From: Myroides sp. NP-2
Lineage (GTDB): Bacteria; Bacteroidota; Bacteroidia; Flavobacteriales; Flavobacteriaceae
Assembly (NCBI RefSeq): GCF_014145665.1
Contig: NZ_JACHTD010000002.1
Coordinates: 248,001 to 312,000, forward strand
DNA length: 64,000 bases
Reading direction: 5' to 3'
Made by a program: the position numbers and the translations under genes. Positions 35,047 through 45,149 of the stretch are shown in pieces. The notes below the pieces were generated by a model. That model was not told the DNA's origin and did no database searches. It saw only the letters and a program-made list of their open reading frames with translations. Each line of letters begins with the position of its first letter. Positions within the stretch are counted from its first letter, which is position 1.

Positions 35047-35697
35047 ATGCCCATTCATCTATCAATTTGTGAGTCGGACTCACACTTCAAGAATTTAATT
35101 ATCGAATCCATCAAGCATACCTTGAACTTTGATATACTAGATACGTATTCCAATGGTTATGAACTCGTTAATAGGATAAATTACAGACAGAATAATTTTC
35201 TGCTTATCGATATATTTACTCCGATTATCACCGGTTTAGAAGCCATAAAAATTTTGAGAAAAAAAAACAATAACACGCCGATAATTACCTATTCACACGT
35301 CTACCAAGAAGATATTCACCAAACTCTAGTTGGTTATGATCAGGTGTATTACTGTCAAAAAAACTGTAACGCAATCTTTGCCATACTCCTAGCACAACTA
35401 AATGGACATGAGGCTACGTATGAACAACATATAGCCGAATGGAAGAAAAGTAAAATGACTTATTCTACTTCCAATAACACTACACTGCAAAGTATTTACA
35501 AGCTCACTTTTCTAGAGCTTCAAATCATCAATTATGCGTGTCAAGGATTGACCAATCATGAGATAGGTACGATAATTCACCTGAGTGGGAGAACCGTTGA
35601 ATCACATATAAAGAAGTTAACCGAGAAGTTTCAAGTAAAAAACAAGATTCAATTAATTGCGTATTGTGTGGAGCAGAACCTACACCATTACAAATGA
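35047..35697 (+). CDS. Orphan NarL/LuxR-type response regulator, putative T6SS regulator
   Basis: A 216-aa two-domain regulator. The receiver domain (about 3-120) has acidic residues E9 and D11, phospho-acceptor D55 (FLLIDIFTP), T81 and K105. The C-terminal LuxR-type helix-turn-helix (about 150-210) includes LTFLELQIINYACQGLTNHE and GRTVESHIKKL. No histidine kinase is encoded nearby. The gene is divergent from the T6SS operon with under 100 bp between starts, so it is likely to regulate that operon. The receiver sequence is divergent from standard NarL proteins, so phosphorylation dependence is uncertain. Confidence 0.85.
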   Translation: MPIHLSICESDSHFKNLIIESIKHTLNFDILDTYSNGYELVNRINYRQNNFLLIDIFTPIITGLEAIKILRKKNNNTPIITYSHVYQEDIHQTLVGYDQVYYCQKNCNAIFAILLAQLNGHEATYEQHIAEWKKSKMTYSTSNNTTLQSIYKLTFLELQIINYACQGLTNHEIGTIIHLSGRTVESHIKKLTEKFQVKNKIQLIAYCVEQNLHHYK

Positions 35698-35861
35698 AAG
35701 TAGATAAGAATATAAAACCAACGCAGTTGAAGTGCCACATACGATTTAACAAGTCCATAAAGCACAATAGCATCGGTTTAAGCCATTTTCTTCACGTTGG
35801 CAACTCAGAATATCTAAACGAAAGATTAAAGGCGTTAAACGCTTAAAAATATACAGATAAA

Positions 35862-35897
35862 AAAAAGGGTAGTTAACCGGTGGTCAACTACCCTTTT
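35862..35897. terminator. Bidirectional terminator between the response regulator gene and sufD
   Basis: A 16-bp stem with one mismatch (AAAAAGGGTAGTTAACC against GGTCAACTACCCTTTTT, arms about 35862-35878 and 35881-35897), flanked by A and T runs on both sides. It lies between convergent genes and can serve both. The rest of the 35698-35919 gap contains no credible ORF. Confidence 0.9.
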
Positions 35898-35919
35898 TCG
35901 TATTATGAATGAATGAATA

Positions 35920-37239
35920 TTAAATATCAAACCCCATAGAAACGCCAAGTTTTTTCGCAATCAATTTTGCAACTTTGCCTTTTAATTCGGGGATTTTAAC
36001 AGACTCCATTACCTCATCAGTAAAGGCGTACATCAGCAAGGCCTTTGCCTCTTTTTGCGGAATTCCACGTTGACGCATGTAGAACATCGCTTCTTCATCT
36101 AATTGACCAATGGTACAACCGTGTGAACAACGAACGTCATCAGCAAAAATTTCCAACTGAGGTTTGGTATACACTTGTGCCTTATCGCTCAACAAAATAT
36201 TGTTACTTTGTTGGAAACCATCGGTTTTTTGAGCGATTTTATCGACATAAATCTTACCGTTGAAAACACCAACTGAATTGTCGTCATACAATCCTTTGTA
36301 ATTTTGGTGGCTTTCACAGTTTGGACTATCGTGAGAGACTAGTGTATAGTGATCAACGTGTTGCTTGCCGCCAATCAGGGTAATTCCCTTCATCGTACTG
36401 TCAATACGCTCACCATCTTGATAGAAATTCAAGTTGTTACGCGTTAACTTTCCACCAAATGAAAACGTATGAACCGATACTCTACTCTCCTGTTTTTGTT
36501 TGATGAATGTATTGTCAATCAACGTTCCCGTATCTAAGTCATTTTGCAATTTATAGAAATCTACAATCGCGCGTTTATGACTAAAGATCTCTGTTACAGA
36601 ATTGGTGAAAACGCTACACTCGTCTAAACTTTGATGACGCTCTAAGATCTGAACGTGTGCATTTTCTCCAACGATAACTAAATTACGCGGTTGAACTAAC
36701 AAAGCTTGTTCGGCAGAAGTAGACAAATAAACAATTTCAATTGGTTTTGAAACTACTTTGCTCTTCGGTACATTGATGAAGGCACCTTCAACAGCATAAG
36801 CTGTGTTTAAAGCTGTTAAACTATCTTCTTTATCCGCAATGGTATTGTAATAATTGTCAATCACCATTTTGTACTTAGGTTTAGTCAATGCAGAAGACAT
36901 CAAACAAACATCTAAGCCATCGTGTGTAGTAGACGACAAATGTGAGCTGAATACGCCATTGATAAACACCAACTTATACGTATCAGAGTCACTTAAAAAG
37001 TACTGTTTAACATCTTTGTACTCAATCGCTACCTCTTTTTTGGGAACCACACAAAAATCTTGTTTCAAAATTGAATTTAGAGACGTGTATTTCCACGCTT
37101 CCTCTTTTTTTGTAGGGAATCCCTTATCTTCAAAAGTCTTTAGTCCTTCAACGCGAATAGCGTGTAGCGTATCATGCTCCCCACTTACTTGCTGTTCAAA
37201 AGCAACAAAAGACGTTATTAATTTATCTTTAAGTTCCAT
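35920..37239 (-). CDS. sufD: Fe-S cluster assembly protein SufD
   Basis: A 439-aa SufD, partner of SufB and SufC in the SufBC2D scaffold on which Fe-S clusters form. The N-terminal FPTKKEEAWKYTSLNSIL and the C-terminal beta-helix region with IFADDVRCSHGCTIGQLDEE and FYMRQRGIPQKEAKALLMYA are SufD hallmarks. Cytosolic. It is last in a sufA-B-C-D order. The usual next genes (sufS, sufE) are absent here and appear at the left edge of the window. Confidence 0.95.
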   Translation of the reverse strand: MELKDKLITSFVAFEQQVSGEHDTLHAIRVEGLKTFEDKGFPTKKEEAWKYTSLNSILKQDFCVVPKKEVAIEYKDVKQYFLSDSDTYKLVFINGVFSSHLSSTTHDGLDVCLMSSALTKPKYKMVIDNYYNTIADKEDSLTALNTAYAVEGAFINVPKSKVVSKPIEIVYLSTSAEQALLVQPRNLVIVGENAHVQILERHQSLDECSVFTNSVTEIFSHKRAIVDFYKLQNDLDTGTLIDNTFIKQKQESRVSVHTFSFGGKLTRNNLNFYQDGERIDSTMKGITLIGGKQHVDHYTLVSHDSPNCESHQNYKGLYDDNSVGVFNGKIYVDKIAQKTDGFQQSNNILLSDKAQVYTKPQLEIFADDVRCSHGCTIGQLDEEAMFYMRQRGIPQKEAKALLMYAFTDEVMESVKIPELKGKVAKLIAKKLGVSMGFDI

Positions 37240-37293
37240 ATTCCTTATTTACCTATTAGATTAAAATGATTGTATACTGTATCAACCGCCAGA

Positions 37294-38040
37294 TTACAGC
37301 GATTCTTTAATCCAGTCGTATCCTTTTTCTTCTAATTCTAAGGCTAATTCTTTTCCTCCTGTTTTTACAATTTTTCCGTCGTACAATACGTGTACAAAAT
37401 CAGGAACGATATATTCTAACAAGCGTTGGTAGTGCGTAATTAAGATCACTGCATTGTCTTCGCTTTTCAATTTATTTACTCCATTGGCTACAATGCGCAA
37501 AGCATCGATATCCAATCCAGAATCCGTTTCATCTAGGATGGCAATTTTTGGTTCTAACATCGCCATTTGAAAAATCTCATTTCTCTTTTTCTCTCCCCCT
37601 GAAAATCCTTCATTCAACGAACGAGATAAGAATTTTCTATCAATTTCAAGTAATTCTGATTTTTCCTTAATTTTTTTCAACATTTCATTTGCAGGCATCT
37701 CCTCTTCTCCTTTTGCTTTTCTCGCTTCGTTGATTGCTGTTTTAATGAAATTTGTTACGGAAACACCAGGAATTTCAACTGGGTATTGAAAAGATAAAAA
37801 CACCCCTTTGTGTGCTCTTTCTTCAGGAGCTAATTCACCTAACTCTTCTCCTTCCAATAACATTTCACCTTCCGTTACTTCAAAAGCCTCATTTCCAGCA
37901 ATTACAGAAGATAATGTACTTTTACCAGCACCGTTTGGCCCCATAATCGCGTGAACTTCACCCGCTTTTACTTCTAAATTAATTCCTTTTAATATTTCTT
38001 TATTTTCAACACTTGCGTGTAGGTTTTTTATCTGTAACAT
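37294..38040 (-). CDS. sufC: Fe-S assembly ATPase SufC
   Basis: A 248-aa ABC-type ATPase of the SufBC2D complex. Motifs are Walker [10 protein letters not shown] (about 36-44), the signature [20 protein letters not shown] with the SufC-specific K-K-R, Walker [13 protein letters not shown] and the switch histidine in [14 protein letters not shown]. Length is normal. 59-nt gap after sufB and 54 nt before sufD. Confidence 0.96.
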   Translation of the reverse strand: MLQIKNLHASVENKEILKGINLEVKAGEVHAIMGPNGAGKSTLSSVIAGNEAFEVTEGEMLLEGEELGELAPEERAHKGVFLSFQYPVEIPGVSVTNFIKTAINEARKAKGEEEMPANEMLKKIKEKSELLEIDRKFLSRSLNEGFSGGEKKRNEIFQMAMLEPKIAILDETDSGLDIDALRIVANGVNKLKSEDNAVILITHYQRLLEYIVPDFVHVLYDGKIVKTGGKELALELEEKGYDWIKESL

Positions 38041-38099
38041 AAACTGTTTGTTATTTTAAATTTGTAATGATACGAAATGCCTTCATTAGTTTGTTGGGA

Positions 38100-39548
38100 T
38101 TAACCCACACTTCCTTCTAATGAAATCTCTAGTAATTTTTGTGCTTCTACAGCGAACTCCATCGGTAATTTATTCAACACCTCTTTAGAGAAACCGTTGA
38201 CAATCAACGCAATTGCTTTCTCCGTTGAAATTCCACGTTGGTTACAATAGAAAATTTGGTCCTCTCCAATTTTACTAGTTGTAGCTTCGTGTTCAATTTG
38301 AGCGGTTGAATTCTTTGCCTCAATGTATGGGAAAGTGTGCGCTCCACATTCGTTCCCCATCAACAACGAGTCACATTGAGAAAAGTTTCTAGCGTTTTCA
38401 GCACGTGGGCCTACTTGCACTAAACCGCGATAACTATTTTGAGATTTACCAGCTGAAATACCTTTCGATATAATCGTCGATTTCGTATTCTTACCTAAGT
38501 GAATCATTTTTGTTCCTGTATCGGCTTGTTGGAAATTATTGGTTACTGCAACAGAATAAAACTCCCCTACAGAATTATCTCCCTTCAAAATACAAGAAGG
38601 ATATTTCCAAGTAACAGCAGAACCTGTCTCTACCTGAGTCCAAGAAATTTTGGCATTTGTCTCACACAATCCGCGTTTAGTCACGAAGTTGAAAACCCCA
38701 CCTTTTCCTTCTTTATCACCTGGGAACCAGTTCTGTACTGTAGAATACTTGATTTCAGCATCGTCCAAGGCTATTAATTCTACAACGGCAGCGTGCAATT
38801 GATTTTCGTCACGAGACGGCGCAGTACACCCCTCTAAGTAAGACACATAACTACCCACATCTGCGATAACAAGTGTGCGTTCAAATTGCCCTGTTCCCGC
38901 TTGATTAATGCGGAAATACGTCGATAACTCCATAGGACAACGCACGCCTTTTGGAATATAACAGAACGATCCATCAGAGAATACAGCAGAGTTCAATGCT
39001 GCATAGAAATTATCCGTTTGCGGCACTACTGTTCCCAAATATTTTTTAACTAATTCGGGATATTCTCTAATCGCTTCAGAAATAGAACAGAATATGATCC
39101 CCTTTTCTGCCAACGTTTCTTTAAACGTCGTTGCCACAGAAACAGAGTCCATTACAATATCTATTGCAACGCCTGATAAACGCTTTTGTTCATCTATTGA
39201 AATACCTAATTTATTGAAGGTCTCCAATAATTCAGGATCCACCTCGTCTAAACTCTTGTATTTATCTTTACTTTTTGGTGCCGAATAGTAAGAAATTGCT
39301 TGGAAATCTGGCTTTTCATACTGTACATTAGCCCATTCCGGTTCTGTCATTTCTTTCCAGATGCGGAACGACTCTAACCTCCAGTCGGTCATCCATTCAG
39401 GCTCTTCCTTTTTGGCAGAAATAGCTCTGACGATATCTTCATTCAATCCAATTGGAAATGTTTCAGATTCTATATCTGTATAGAATCCGTACTCATACTC
39501 CTTACCTTCTAATTCTTTTTTTAAATCTTCTTCTGTATACTTGCTCAT
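38100..39548 (-). CDS. sufB: Fe-S cluster assembly protein SufB
   Basis: A 482-aa SufB. Family motifs include [40 protein letters not shown], the [20 protein letters not shown] block and [20 protein letters not shown] followed by [20 protein letters not shown] and RG. SufB carries the conserved cysteine (EGCTAP) implicated in sulfur transfer within the scaffold. It lies 87 nt downstream of sufA, a gap that contains a hairpin with a T tract. Confidence 0.96.
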   Translation of the reverse strand: MSKYTEEDLKKELEGKEYEYGFYTDIESETFPIGLNEDIVRAISAKKEEPEWMTDWRLESFRIWKEMTEPEWANVQYEKPDFQAISYYSAPKSKDKYKSLDEVDPELLETFNKLGISIDEQKRLSGVAIDIVMDSVSVATTFKETLAEKGIIFCSISEAIREYPELVKKYLGTVVPQTDNFYAALNSAVFSDGSFCYIPKGVRCPMELSTYFRINQAGTGQFERTLVIADVGSYVSYLEGCTAPSRDENQLHAAVVELIALDDAEIKYSTVQNWFPGDKEGKGGVFNFVTKRGLCETNAKISWTQVETGSAVTWKYPSCILKGDNSVGEFYSVAVTNNFQQADTGTKMIHLGKNTKSTIISKGISAGKSQNSYRGLVQVGPRAENARNFSQCDSLLMGNECGAHTFPYIEAKNSTAQIEHEATTSKIGEDQIFYCNQRGISTEKAIALIVNGFSKEVLNKLPMEFAVEAQKLLEISLEGSVG

Positions 39549-39603
39549 ATTTTGGTACTTAAAAGCAATTATTACCTGCTTCTACATTAGACTTTACTTT
39601 GGT

Positions 39604-39631
39604 AAAAGGGAAGATCGCAACCTTCCCTTTT
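39604..39631 (-). terminator. Hairpin between sufA and sufB, possible attenuator
   Basis: A perfect 10-bp stem (39604-39613 AAAAGGGAAG with 39622-39631) and an 8-nt loop. On the minus strand it ends in four T, about 5 nt after the sufA stop. It could terminate part of the transcription and lower sufBCD relative to sufA. The T-run is short, so read-through should be considerable. Confidence 0.6.
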
Positions 39632-39635
39632 TGTA

Positions 39636-39965
39636 CTATAAAGAAAAACTTTCTCCACAACCGCAAGTTCTACTTGCATTCGGGTTGTTAAAGTAGAAAC
39701 CCTTTCCATTTAATCCTCCTGAATATTCAAGAGTTGTTCCTACTAAATACAAAAAGCTTTTTTTATCAACAGCAATCTTCACCCCGTTATCTTCGAAAAC
39801 TTTGTCTGTTTCTGAAATTTCACGGTCAAACTTCAATTGGTACGATAAGCCGGAACATCCGCCGCTTTCTACCCCTACACGTACATAATCTCTCTTAGAA
39901 TCGAATCCTTCATCTTCCATCAAAAGAGCAACGCGTTTACTTGCTATATCTGAAACTTTTATCAT
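39636..39965 (-). CDS. sufA: A-type Fe-S carrier protein (SufA/IscA/ErpA family)
   Basis: A 109-aa HesB/IscA-type carrier. The three invariant cysteines are C37 (VESGGCSGLSYQL), C101 and C103 (SRTCGCGES). Such proteins receive clusters from SufBCD and pass them to target enzymes. It is the first gene of the suf operon here, with a -7 promoter element about 40 nt upstream of its ATG. Whether it is functionally SufA or ErpA cannot be told from the sequence. Confidence 0.93.
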   Translation of the reverse strand: MIKVSDIASKRVALLMEDEGFDSKRDYVRVGVESGGCSGLSYQLKFDREISETDKVFEDNGVKIAVDKKSFLYLVGTTLEYSGGLNGKGFYFNNPNASRTCGCGESFSL

Positions 39966-40510
39966 ACGTTTTACTTAAAATAGATTAATTCTATACCGAT
40001 TGACAAAGGTATTATAAAAAAATGGTTTCTAGCACTAACTAACATATTTATAACGATTAGAAGTTTTAATACTAAAATCGATAAAATCTATTGTTTAAAA
40101 CCATTTTTAATTACTTATTACGCAGTAGTTTATCAATTTTACTAACGAATCGAAATCCGTTTAATACGGGAAATAAATTCTTTTTCTATTTAAAAAGCTT
40201 TCGTTACAAATTTCGCATCTAATTTTGGATATAAAAGACACAAAAAAAAGAAAGGATTGAACAAATCCAAGAAAAGCATTTTTTTGGCCTTTTTAACGGT
40301 AATTTACTTTTTTTCAAGAGGTTAAACTACCCTTTCACTTTGATGCAAAACACAGTCGTTCTGTCGCCGCTTATGCTAAAATCTAACAGATCGACTTGCT
40401 GCTGAACAACGGCATACAAATTTAGATTATACCTTATAAATTGGTTATTTATGCCCAGGGTTTTACATAAATTTCTTACTTTGCATCATTCACTGTTCAA
40501 AATAATCAAC
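39966..40510. promoter_or_regulatory. Divergent intergenic region with suf promoter
   Basis: About 545 bp between sufA and the MBL gene. On the minus strand TACCTTTG at 40011-40004 is a strong -7 element for sufA; the -33 position is not clear. On the plus strand a near match TTACTTTG lies at 40478-40485, about 25 nt before the MBL ATG. The middle is very AT-rich and has no ORF or recognisable RNA. Confidence 0.5.
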
Positions 40511-41371
40511 ATGAAACTATACAGCATAGAAAGTGGCAATTTTAAATTAGATGGTGGCGCTATGTTTGGCGTAGTTCCCAAAGCGATTTGGAACCGTACC
40601 AATCCTGCCGACTCCAACAATCAAATTGATTTGGGCGCGCGTTTGCTCCTCCTTGAAGATGGCAATCGCCTGATTCTATTCGATACGGGGATGGGAAACA
40701 AACAGTCGGATAAATTTTTTGGATACTATGCGCTTTGGGGGGACCATACTTTAGAAAAGTCTTTGGCACAACACGGTTTTCACCCCGATGACATTACCGA
40801 TGTGTTCCTGACTCATCTTCACTTTGATCACGTAGGGGGAGCAGTAAATTGGAATGCCGATCGCACAGGCTATGTCAACGCATTCAAAAACGCGCGTTAT
40901 TGGTCCAATGAAGCCCATTGGCAATGGGCCACAAATCCTAACGACAGAGAAAAAGCGTCTTTTTTACCTGAAAATATCCTGCCTATTCAACAAAGCGGCG
41001 CTTTGCATTTTGTACCGAAAAGCGACGGCGATTTTACCCTAAATACCGAATTGGGATTCTCAATTTTCTTTGCCGATGGACATACGGATAAGCAAATGAT
41101 TCCCATCCTGGAGTACAACGGACGCAAATTGGTCTTTACCGCAGACCTTTTACCCACTGCTGGCCATATCCCTTTGCCTTATGTAATGGGATACGACACC
41201 CGACCCTTGTTAACATTAAGCGAAAAAGAAAAATTTTTAAAAATGGCTGCAGACGAAAACTGGTTGTTGTTTTTAGAACATGATGCTCATAACGAAATAA
41301 TTACAGTTCAACACACCGAAAAAGGAGTGCGTTTAAATGAAAAATTCAAGGTGTCTGATATCTTAATTTAA
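40511..41371 (+). CDS. MBL-fold metallo-hydrolase (lactonase-like)
   Basis: A 286-aa cytosolic metallo-beta-lactamase-fold hydrolase. The metal-binding signature THLHFDHVGG begins with H102. It is preceded by the LILFDTGMG strand and followed by further ligands in FFADGHTDKQMIP and KLVFTADLLPTAGH. This organisation resembles the AiiA-like lactonase/hydrolase group, but the substrate is unknown. An in-frame upstream ATG at 40451 exists; MKLYSIESGNFKLDGGAMFG at 40511 is the usual family start and is better placed relative to the -7-like motif. No signal peptide. Confidence 0.85.
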   Translation: MKLYSIESGNFKLDGGAMFGVVPKAIWNRTNPADSNNQIDLGARLLLLEDGNRLILFDTGMGNKQSDKFFGYYALWGDHTLEKSLAQHGFHPDDITDVFLTHLHFDHVGGAVNWNADRTGYVNAFKNARYWSNEAHWQWATNPNDREKASFLPENILPIQQSGALHFVPKSDGDFTLNTELGFSIFFADGHTDKQMIPILEYNGRKLVFTADLLPTAGHIPLPYVMGYDTRPLLTLSEKEKFLKMAADENWLLFLEHDAHNEIITVQHTEKGVRLNEKFKVSDILI

Positions 41372-41445
41372 TGTTAATCCTAACGTTTTCAACTAATTAA
41401 ATACTATTTTTATCGGTCTTAAATCGAAATTAAAAAAAAATAACA

Positions 41446-43059
41446 ATGCGTTTGATTAAACCAATTTACCTATCGGCAGCCTTAGCTTTTGCTTTAGCTA
41501 GCTGTGGAGGCTCAAAAGCAATTATACAACAGCCTATTTCAAATGTAGATCAACTGCCTACAAGAACTACTGATTTATCTGAAGAACAACTAAAGAGATG
41601 GAGTCATTTAGACATCCTAAGAGATACCGTACCAGGCATGTCTGTTGATCGTGCATACGAGGAACTTTTAAAGGGAAAACCACTTCCTAAAAAAGTAGTT
41701 GTTGGAGTGATAGACTCGGGTATTGAAATTGATCACGATGACTTAAAAGATCAGGTTTGGAACAATCCAAATGAAATTGCTGGAAACAACATAGACGATG
41801 ACAACAACGGTTATATTGACGATGTACACGGTTGGAACTTTTTAGGTAAATCTGTACATGAAAACGTAGAGATGGTACGCGTGGTTCGCAGAGGAGATGA
41901 CGGATCTGAGCAATACAAAAGAGCCGTTAAAGAATTGGCAAAAGAAATCCATGACGCAAAAGAAATCCAAGTTAGAGCCGATATGTTAATGCGTGCCAAC
42001 GAAAGATTGGCCTCTTTCTTAGGTAAAAAAGACTATACCGTAGAAGACCTAAACGCAATTGCTGAGGATGCATCTGAAGAGATTTTACACTCTAAAAAAA
42101 TAATTACTCCTATTTTAAACAATGGGCGTGAGCTATCTTGGATAGAAACGTATAAAAACTACGGAGATAGCAAATTAAAATATCATTTAAACATTGATTA
42201 CAACGGACGTGAACTAGTGGGTGATGATCATTCGAACATCAACGATCGCGTTTATGGAGATAACAATGTATTAGGTCCAGACCGAGACGAAGCAAAACAC
42301 GGAACACACGTTTCGGGAATCATCGCTCAATCGCGTCACAACGAGCTAGGTGGAGACGGTGTTGCATCAGATGTTGCAGAAATTATGGCTTTACGCGCTG
42401 TTCCTGACGGAGACGAATACGACAAAGACATTGCCTTAGCGATTCGCTATGCTGCAGATAATGGAGCTAAAGTAATCAATGGTAGTTTTGGTAAGTACTT
42501 TGAAGAAAATAGCCAATGGGTGCGAGATGCAATCCAATATGCAGAATCTAAAGACGTATTAATCGTTGTAGCTGCAGGAAATGATGCTATGGATTTGAAC
42601 ATTGATGGCGGTGTAGAACGCTATCCAAATGACAACGTGAAGATGGGACCTGAAGTAGCAAACAACTTCCTTGTTGTAGGAGCTTTAAATCCTAAGTTCG
42701 GAAAAAATATGGTGGCTACCTTTTCGAACTATGGACACTATGATGTTGACGTATTTGCTCCTGGAGTAAAAATTTACGCAACAACGCCAAATAACTCATA
42801 CGAATACTTACAAGGAACATCTATGGCCTCGCCAAACGTAGCTGGAGTTGCTGCATTAGTTAGAGCGTATTACCCTCAATTTACAGCAGCAGAAGTGAAA
42901 AAAATCATCATGGATTCTGGTGTAGCCGTAAATATTGATGTTGTAGTTGGTGAGAAAAAAGAAGTGAGAAATTTCAATTCAATTTCGACGTCTGGAAAAT
43001 TTGTTAATGCATACAATGCCTTACTTTTAGCTGAAAAATTGGCTAAGGCAAAAAAATAA
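41446..43059 (+). CDS. Subtilisin-family (S8) serine protease lipoprotein
   Basis: A 537-aa secreted lipoprotein (lipobox cysteine C20, FALASCGGS). The catalytic triad is D90 (VVVGVIDSGIEIDH), H285 (KHGTHVSGII) and S459 (GTSMASPNVAGVAAL). A long insertion between the Asp and His blocks (about 130-270) is helical and charged. A calcium-loop-like acidic stretch (NNIDDDNNGYIDD) follows the Asp block, a common feature of Bacteroidetes S8 peptidases. It is anchored in the envelope and probably degrades peptides or proteins. A hairpin terminator follows. Confidence 0.93.
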   Translation: MRLIKPIYLSAALAFALASCGGSKAIIQQPISNVDQLPTRTTDLSEEQLKRWSHLDILRDTVPGMSVDRAYEELLKGKPLPKKVVVGVIDSGIEIDHDDLKDQVWNNPNEIAGNNIDDDNNGYIDDVHGWNFLGKSVHENVEMVRVVRRGDDGSEQYKRAVKELAKEIHDAKEIQVRADMLMRANERLASFLGKKDYTVEDLNAIAEDASEEILHSKKIITPILNNGRELSWIETYKNYGDSKLKYHLNIDYNGRELVGDDHSNINDRVYGDNNVLGPDRDEAKHGTHVSGIIAQSRHNELGGDGVASDVAEIMALRAVPDGDEYDKDIALAIRYAADNGAKVINGSFGKYFEENSQWVRDAIQYAESKDVLIVVAAGNDAMDLNIDGGVERYPNDNVKMGPEVANNFLVVGALNPKFGKNMVATFSNYGHYDVDVFAPGVKIYATTPNNSYEYLQGTSMASPNVAGVAALVRAYYPQFTAAEVKKIIMDSGVAVNIDVVVGEKKEVRNFNSISTSGKFVNAYNALLLAEKLAKAKK

Positions 43060-43091
43060 CATTTTTCTTCTAATCGGGAAAAATATCCTAT

Positions 43092-43128
43092 ACTCCACAA
43101 CTTAGTTCTACTTTGTTGTGGAGTTTTA
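43092..43128 (+). terminator. Hairpin terminator after the S8 peptidase gene
   Basis: A 10-bp stem (ACTCCACAAC at 43092-43101 with GTTGTGGAGT at 43115-43124) followed by TTTAATTT. It lies 15 nt before the next gene and could also fold in that gene's leader. Confidence 0.7.
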
Positions 43129-43142
43129 ATTTACAGTAAGAT

Positions 43143-45038
43143 ATGAAAAAATTAGTAGCAGTTTTCTTTTGTTTTTTGCCGTTTTTGCAACAGGCAAACG
43201 CACAACAAAATCCAAATCCAGGGTATTGGCAGCAACATGCTGATTACAGCATGGATGTCAAAATGGACGTTAAAAAATTCACGTACACGGGAAAACAAGC
43301 CGTTGCCTATACCAATAATTCTCCTGATACGCTTCGCAAAGTGTTTTATCACTTGTATTTCAATGCCTTTCAGCCGAATAGTGATATGGACGCCTTGTTG
43401 ATGTCTATTCCTGATCCTGATTCTCGTATGGTGGATACCAAAGAAATAAGAGGTCGTAAAATCCATGAAAGCAGAATCAATAAGCTGAAAGAAAGCGAGA
43501 TCGGCTTTCTTAAAATTAAAAACCTTACTCAAGATGGCGTGGAGGTAGAAAACAACGTTGTGGGTACTGTAATGGAAGTGACGTTAAAAACACCACTAGC
43601 TCCTAAACAGACCACAGTATTAGACATGACCTTTGAAGGCCAAGTTCCACAAATGATTCGAAGAGCTGGACGCAACAGCAAAGAAGGCGTTGCTTTATCT
43701 ATGGCGCAATGGTTTCCAAAATTGGCAGAATACGACTTTGAAGGATGGCAGACTGAGCAATACCTAGGAAGAGAATTTCACAGTGTATGGAGTGATTTTG
43801 ACGTAAAAATTACCCTAGATAAAGACTATATTGTTGGGGGAACTGGAATCTTACAAAACAACAACGAAATCGGATTTGGATATGAAGATGAAGGGGTAAA
43901 AGTACCTGCAGTGAAAGGCAAAACCAGAACATGGCATTTCAAAGCAGCCAATGTACTCGATTTTACTTGGGCAGCAGATCCAAACTACATCCACGATATA
44001 TACGATGGACCGAACGGCGTGAAATTACATTTCTTGTACAAGAACAACCCTGCTATCGTAGAAAACTGGAAGAAATTACAACCCATTACTGCTCAATTAA
44101 TGGATTTCTTCAACAAAAATGTAGGCGATTATCCGTACTCTCAATACTCAGTTATTCAAGGAGGAGATGGTGGAATGGAGTATTCAATGTGTACGCTAAT
44201 TACTGGAGAACGCAATTATGCAAGTTTGGTAGGTGTTACAGCACATGAATTAGCACACAGCTGGTTTCAACATACGTTAGCAACCAATGAGACCAAACAC
44301 GAATGGATGGATGAAGGTTTTACAACTTTTATTTCAGATTTAGCGATGTTACAAATCTTGCCTAAAGAAGATTTAGAAGACAACAACCCCTTTGCTTCTA
44401 CCTATAAAAGTTACTACAACATGGTAGCGCGAAACATTCAAGAGCCCTTGACTACACATGCTGATCACTATTTAACCAATAGAGCATATTCCATTTCAGC
44501 ATACAGCCGAGGATCGATCTTCTTAACTCAACTCGCCTATATCATCGGTTGGGATAATATGATGACAACGCTAAAAGAATTTTACAGCCAGTACAAATTT
44601 ACACATCCTACACCGAACGACTTTAAACGCACGGCAGAACGAATTACAGGAGCAAACCTCGATTGGTATTTAACCGATTGGACCATGACCAATAACACCA
44701 TTGACTATGCAGTACTCTTTGTAGAAGAAATTCAAAAGAATCAATCTGTAGTAACCTTAAAACGCATTGGTCGTGCAGGCATGCCTTTAGACATTTTAGT
44801 AACCTATCAAGATGGGTCTATGGAAACTTTTTATGTGCCTTATACTTCCATGATGTGGAACAAACCCAATCAGTATATCGAGTATGAACGCACTATTTTA
44901 GAAGGATGGGGTTGGGCGCAGCCAGACTATAAATTCATCATCCCTAAGCCTAAAAATACAATAAAATCTATTCTCATTGACCCTAGCCAATTTATGGCAG
45001 ATGTCAATCAAGAAAATAACGTGTATCACAACGAATAA
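43143..45038 (+). CDS. Secreted M1-family zinc aminopeptidase
   Basis: A 631-aa protein with a Sec signal peptide (MKKLVAVFFCFLPFLQQANA). The M1 exopeptidase motif GGMEYSMCTLI corresponds to GxMEN. The zinc site HELAHSW begins near residue 365, with the downstream glutamate in EWMDEGFTTF. A beta-rich N-terminal domain and helical C-terminal region (RAYSISAYSRGSIFLTQLAY) complete the M1 fold. It likely trims peptides in the periplasm. It directly follows a secreted S8 peptidase, suggesting related roles in peptide breakdown, although a hairpin separates the genes. Confidence 0.93.
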   Translation: MKKLVAVFFCFLPFLQQANAQQNPNPGYWQQHADYSMDVKMDVKKFTYTGKQAVAYTNNSPDTLRKVFYHLYFNAFQPNSDMDALLMSIPDPDSRMVDTKEIRGRKIHESRINKLKESEIGFLKIKNLTQDGVEVENNVVGTVMEVTLKTPLAPKQTTVLDMTFEGQVPQMIRRAGRNSKEGVALSMAQWFPKLAEYDFEGWQTEQYLGREFHSVWSDFDVKITLDKDYIVGGTGILQNNNEIGFGYEDEGVKVPAVKGKTRTWHFKAANVLDFTWAADPNYIHDIYDGPNGVKLHFLYKNNPAIVENWKKLQPITAQLMDFFNKNVGDYPYSQYSVIQGGDGGMEYSMCTLITGERNYASLVGVTAHELAHSWFQHTLATNETKHEWMDEGFTTFISDLAMLQILPKEDLEDNNPFASTYKSYYNMVARNIQEPLTTHADHYLTNRAYSISAYSRGSIFLTQLAYIIGWDNMMTTLKEFYSQYKFTHPTPNDFKRTAERITGANLDWYLTDWTMTNNTIDYAVLFVEEIQKNQSVVTLKRIGRAGMPLDILVTYQDGSMETFYVPYTSMMWNKPNQYIEYERTILEGWGWAQPDYKFIIPKPKNTIKSILIDPSQFMADVNQENNVYHNE

Positions 45039-45094
45039 AAACGCACAATTGCGGGGGTTAAAACCACTGTGCCTAAACAACAATAAAAAAACTC

Positions 45095-45127
45095 AAAAGT
45101 CCTAGTTTAATTCTAGGACTTTTCTTT
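45095..45127 (+). terminator. Intrinsic terminator after the M1 peptidase gene
   Basis: An 11-bp stem (AAAAGTCCTAG at 45095-45105 with CTAGGACTTTT at 45113-45123) with a 7-nt loop, then TTTCTTTT. Confidence 0.9.
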
Positions 45128-45149
45128 TATAGATATCGTTTTCCTTTTC

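Noticed and set aside
35664..35846. 60-codon plus-strand frame after the response regulator gene
   Set aside because: It starts inside the regulator gene in another frame and has no ribosome-binding or protein features.
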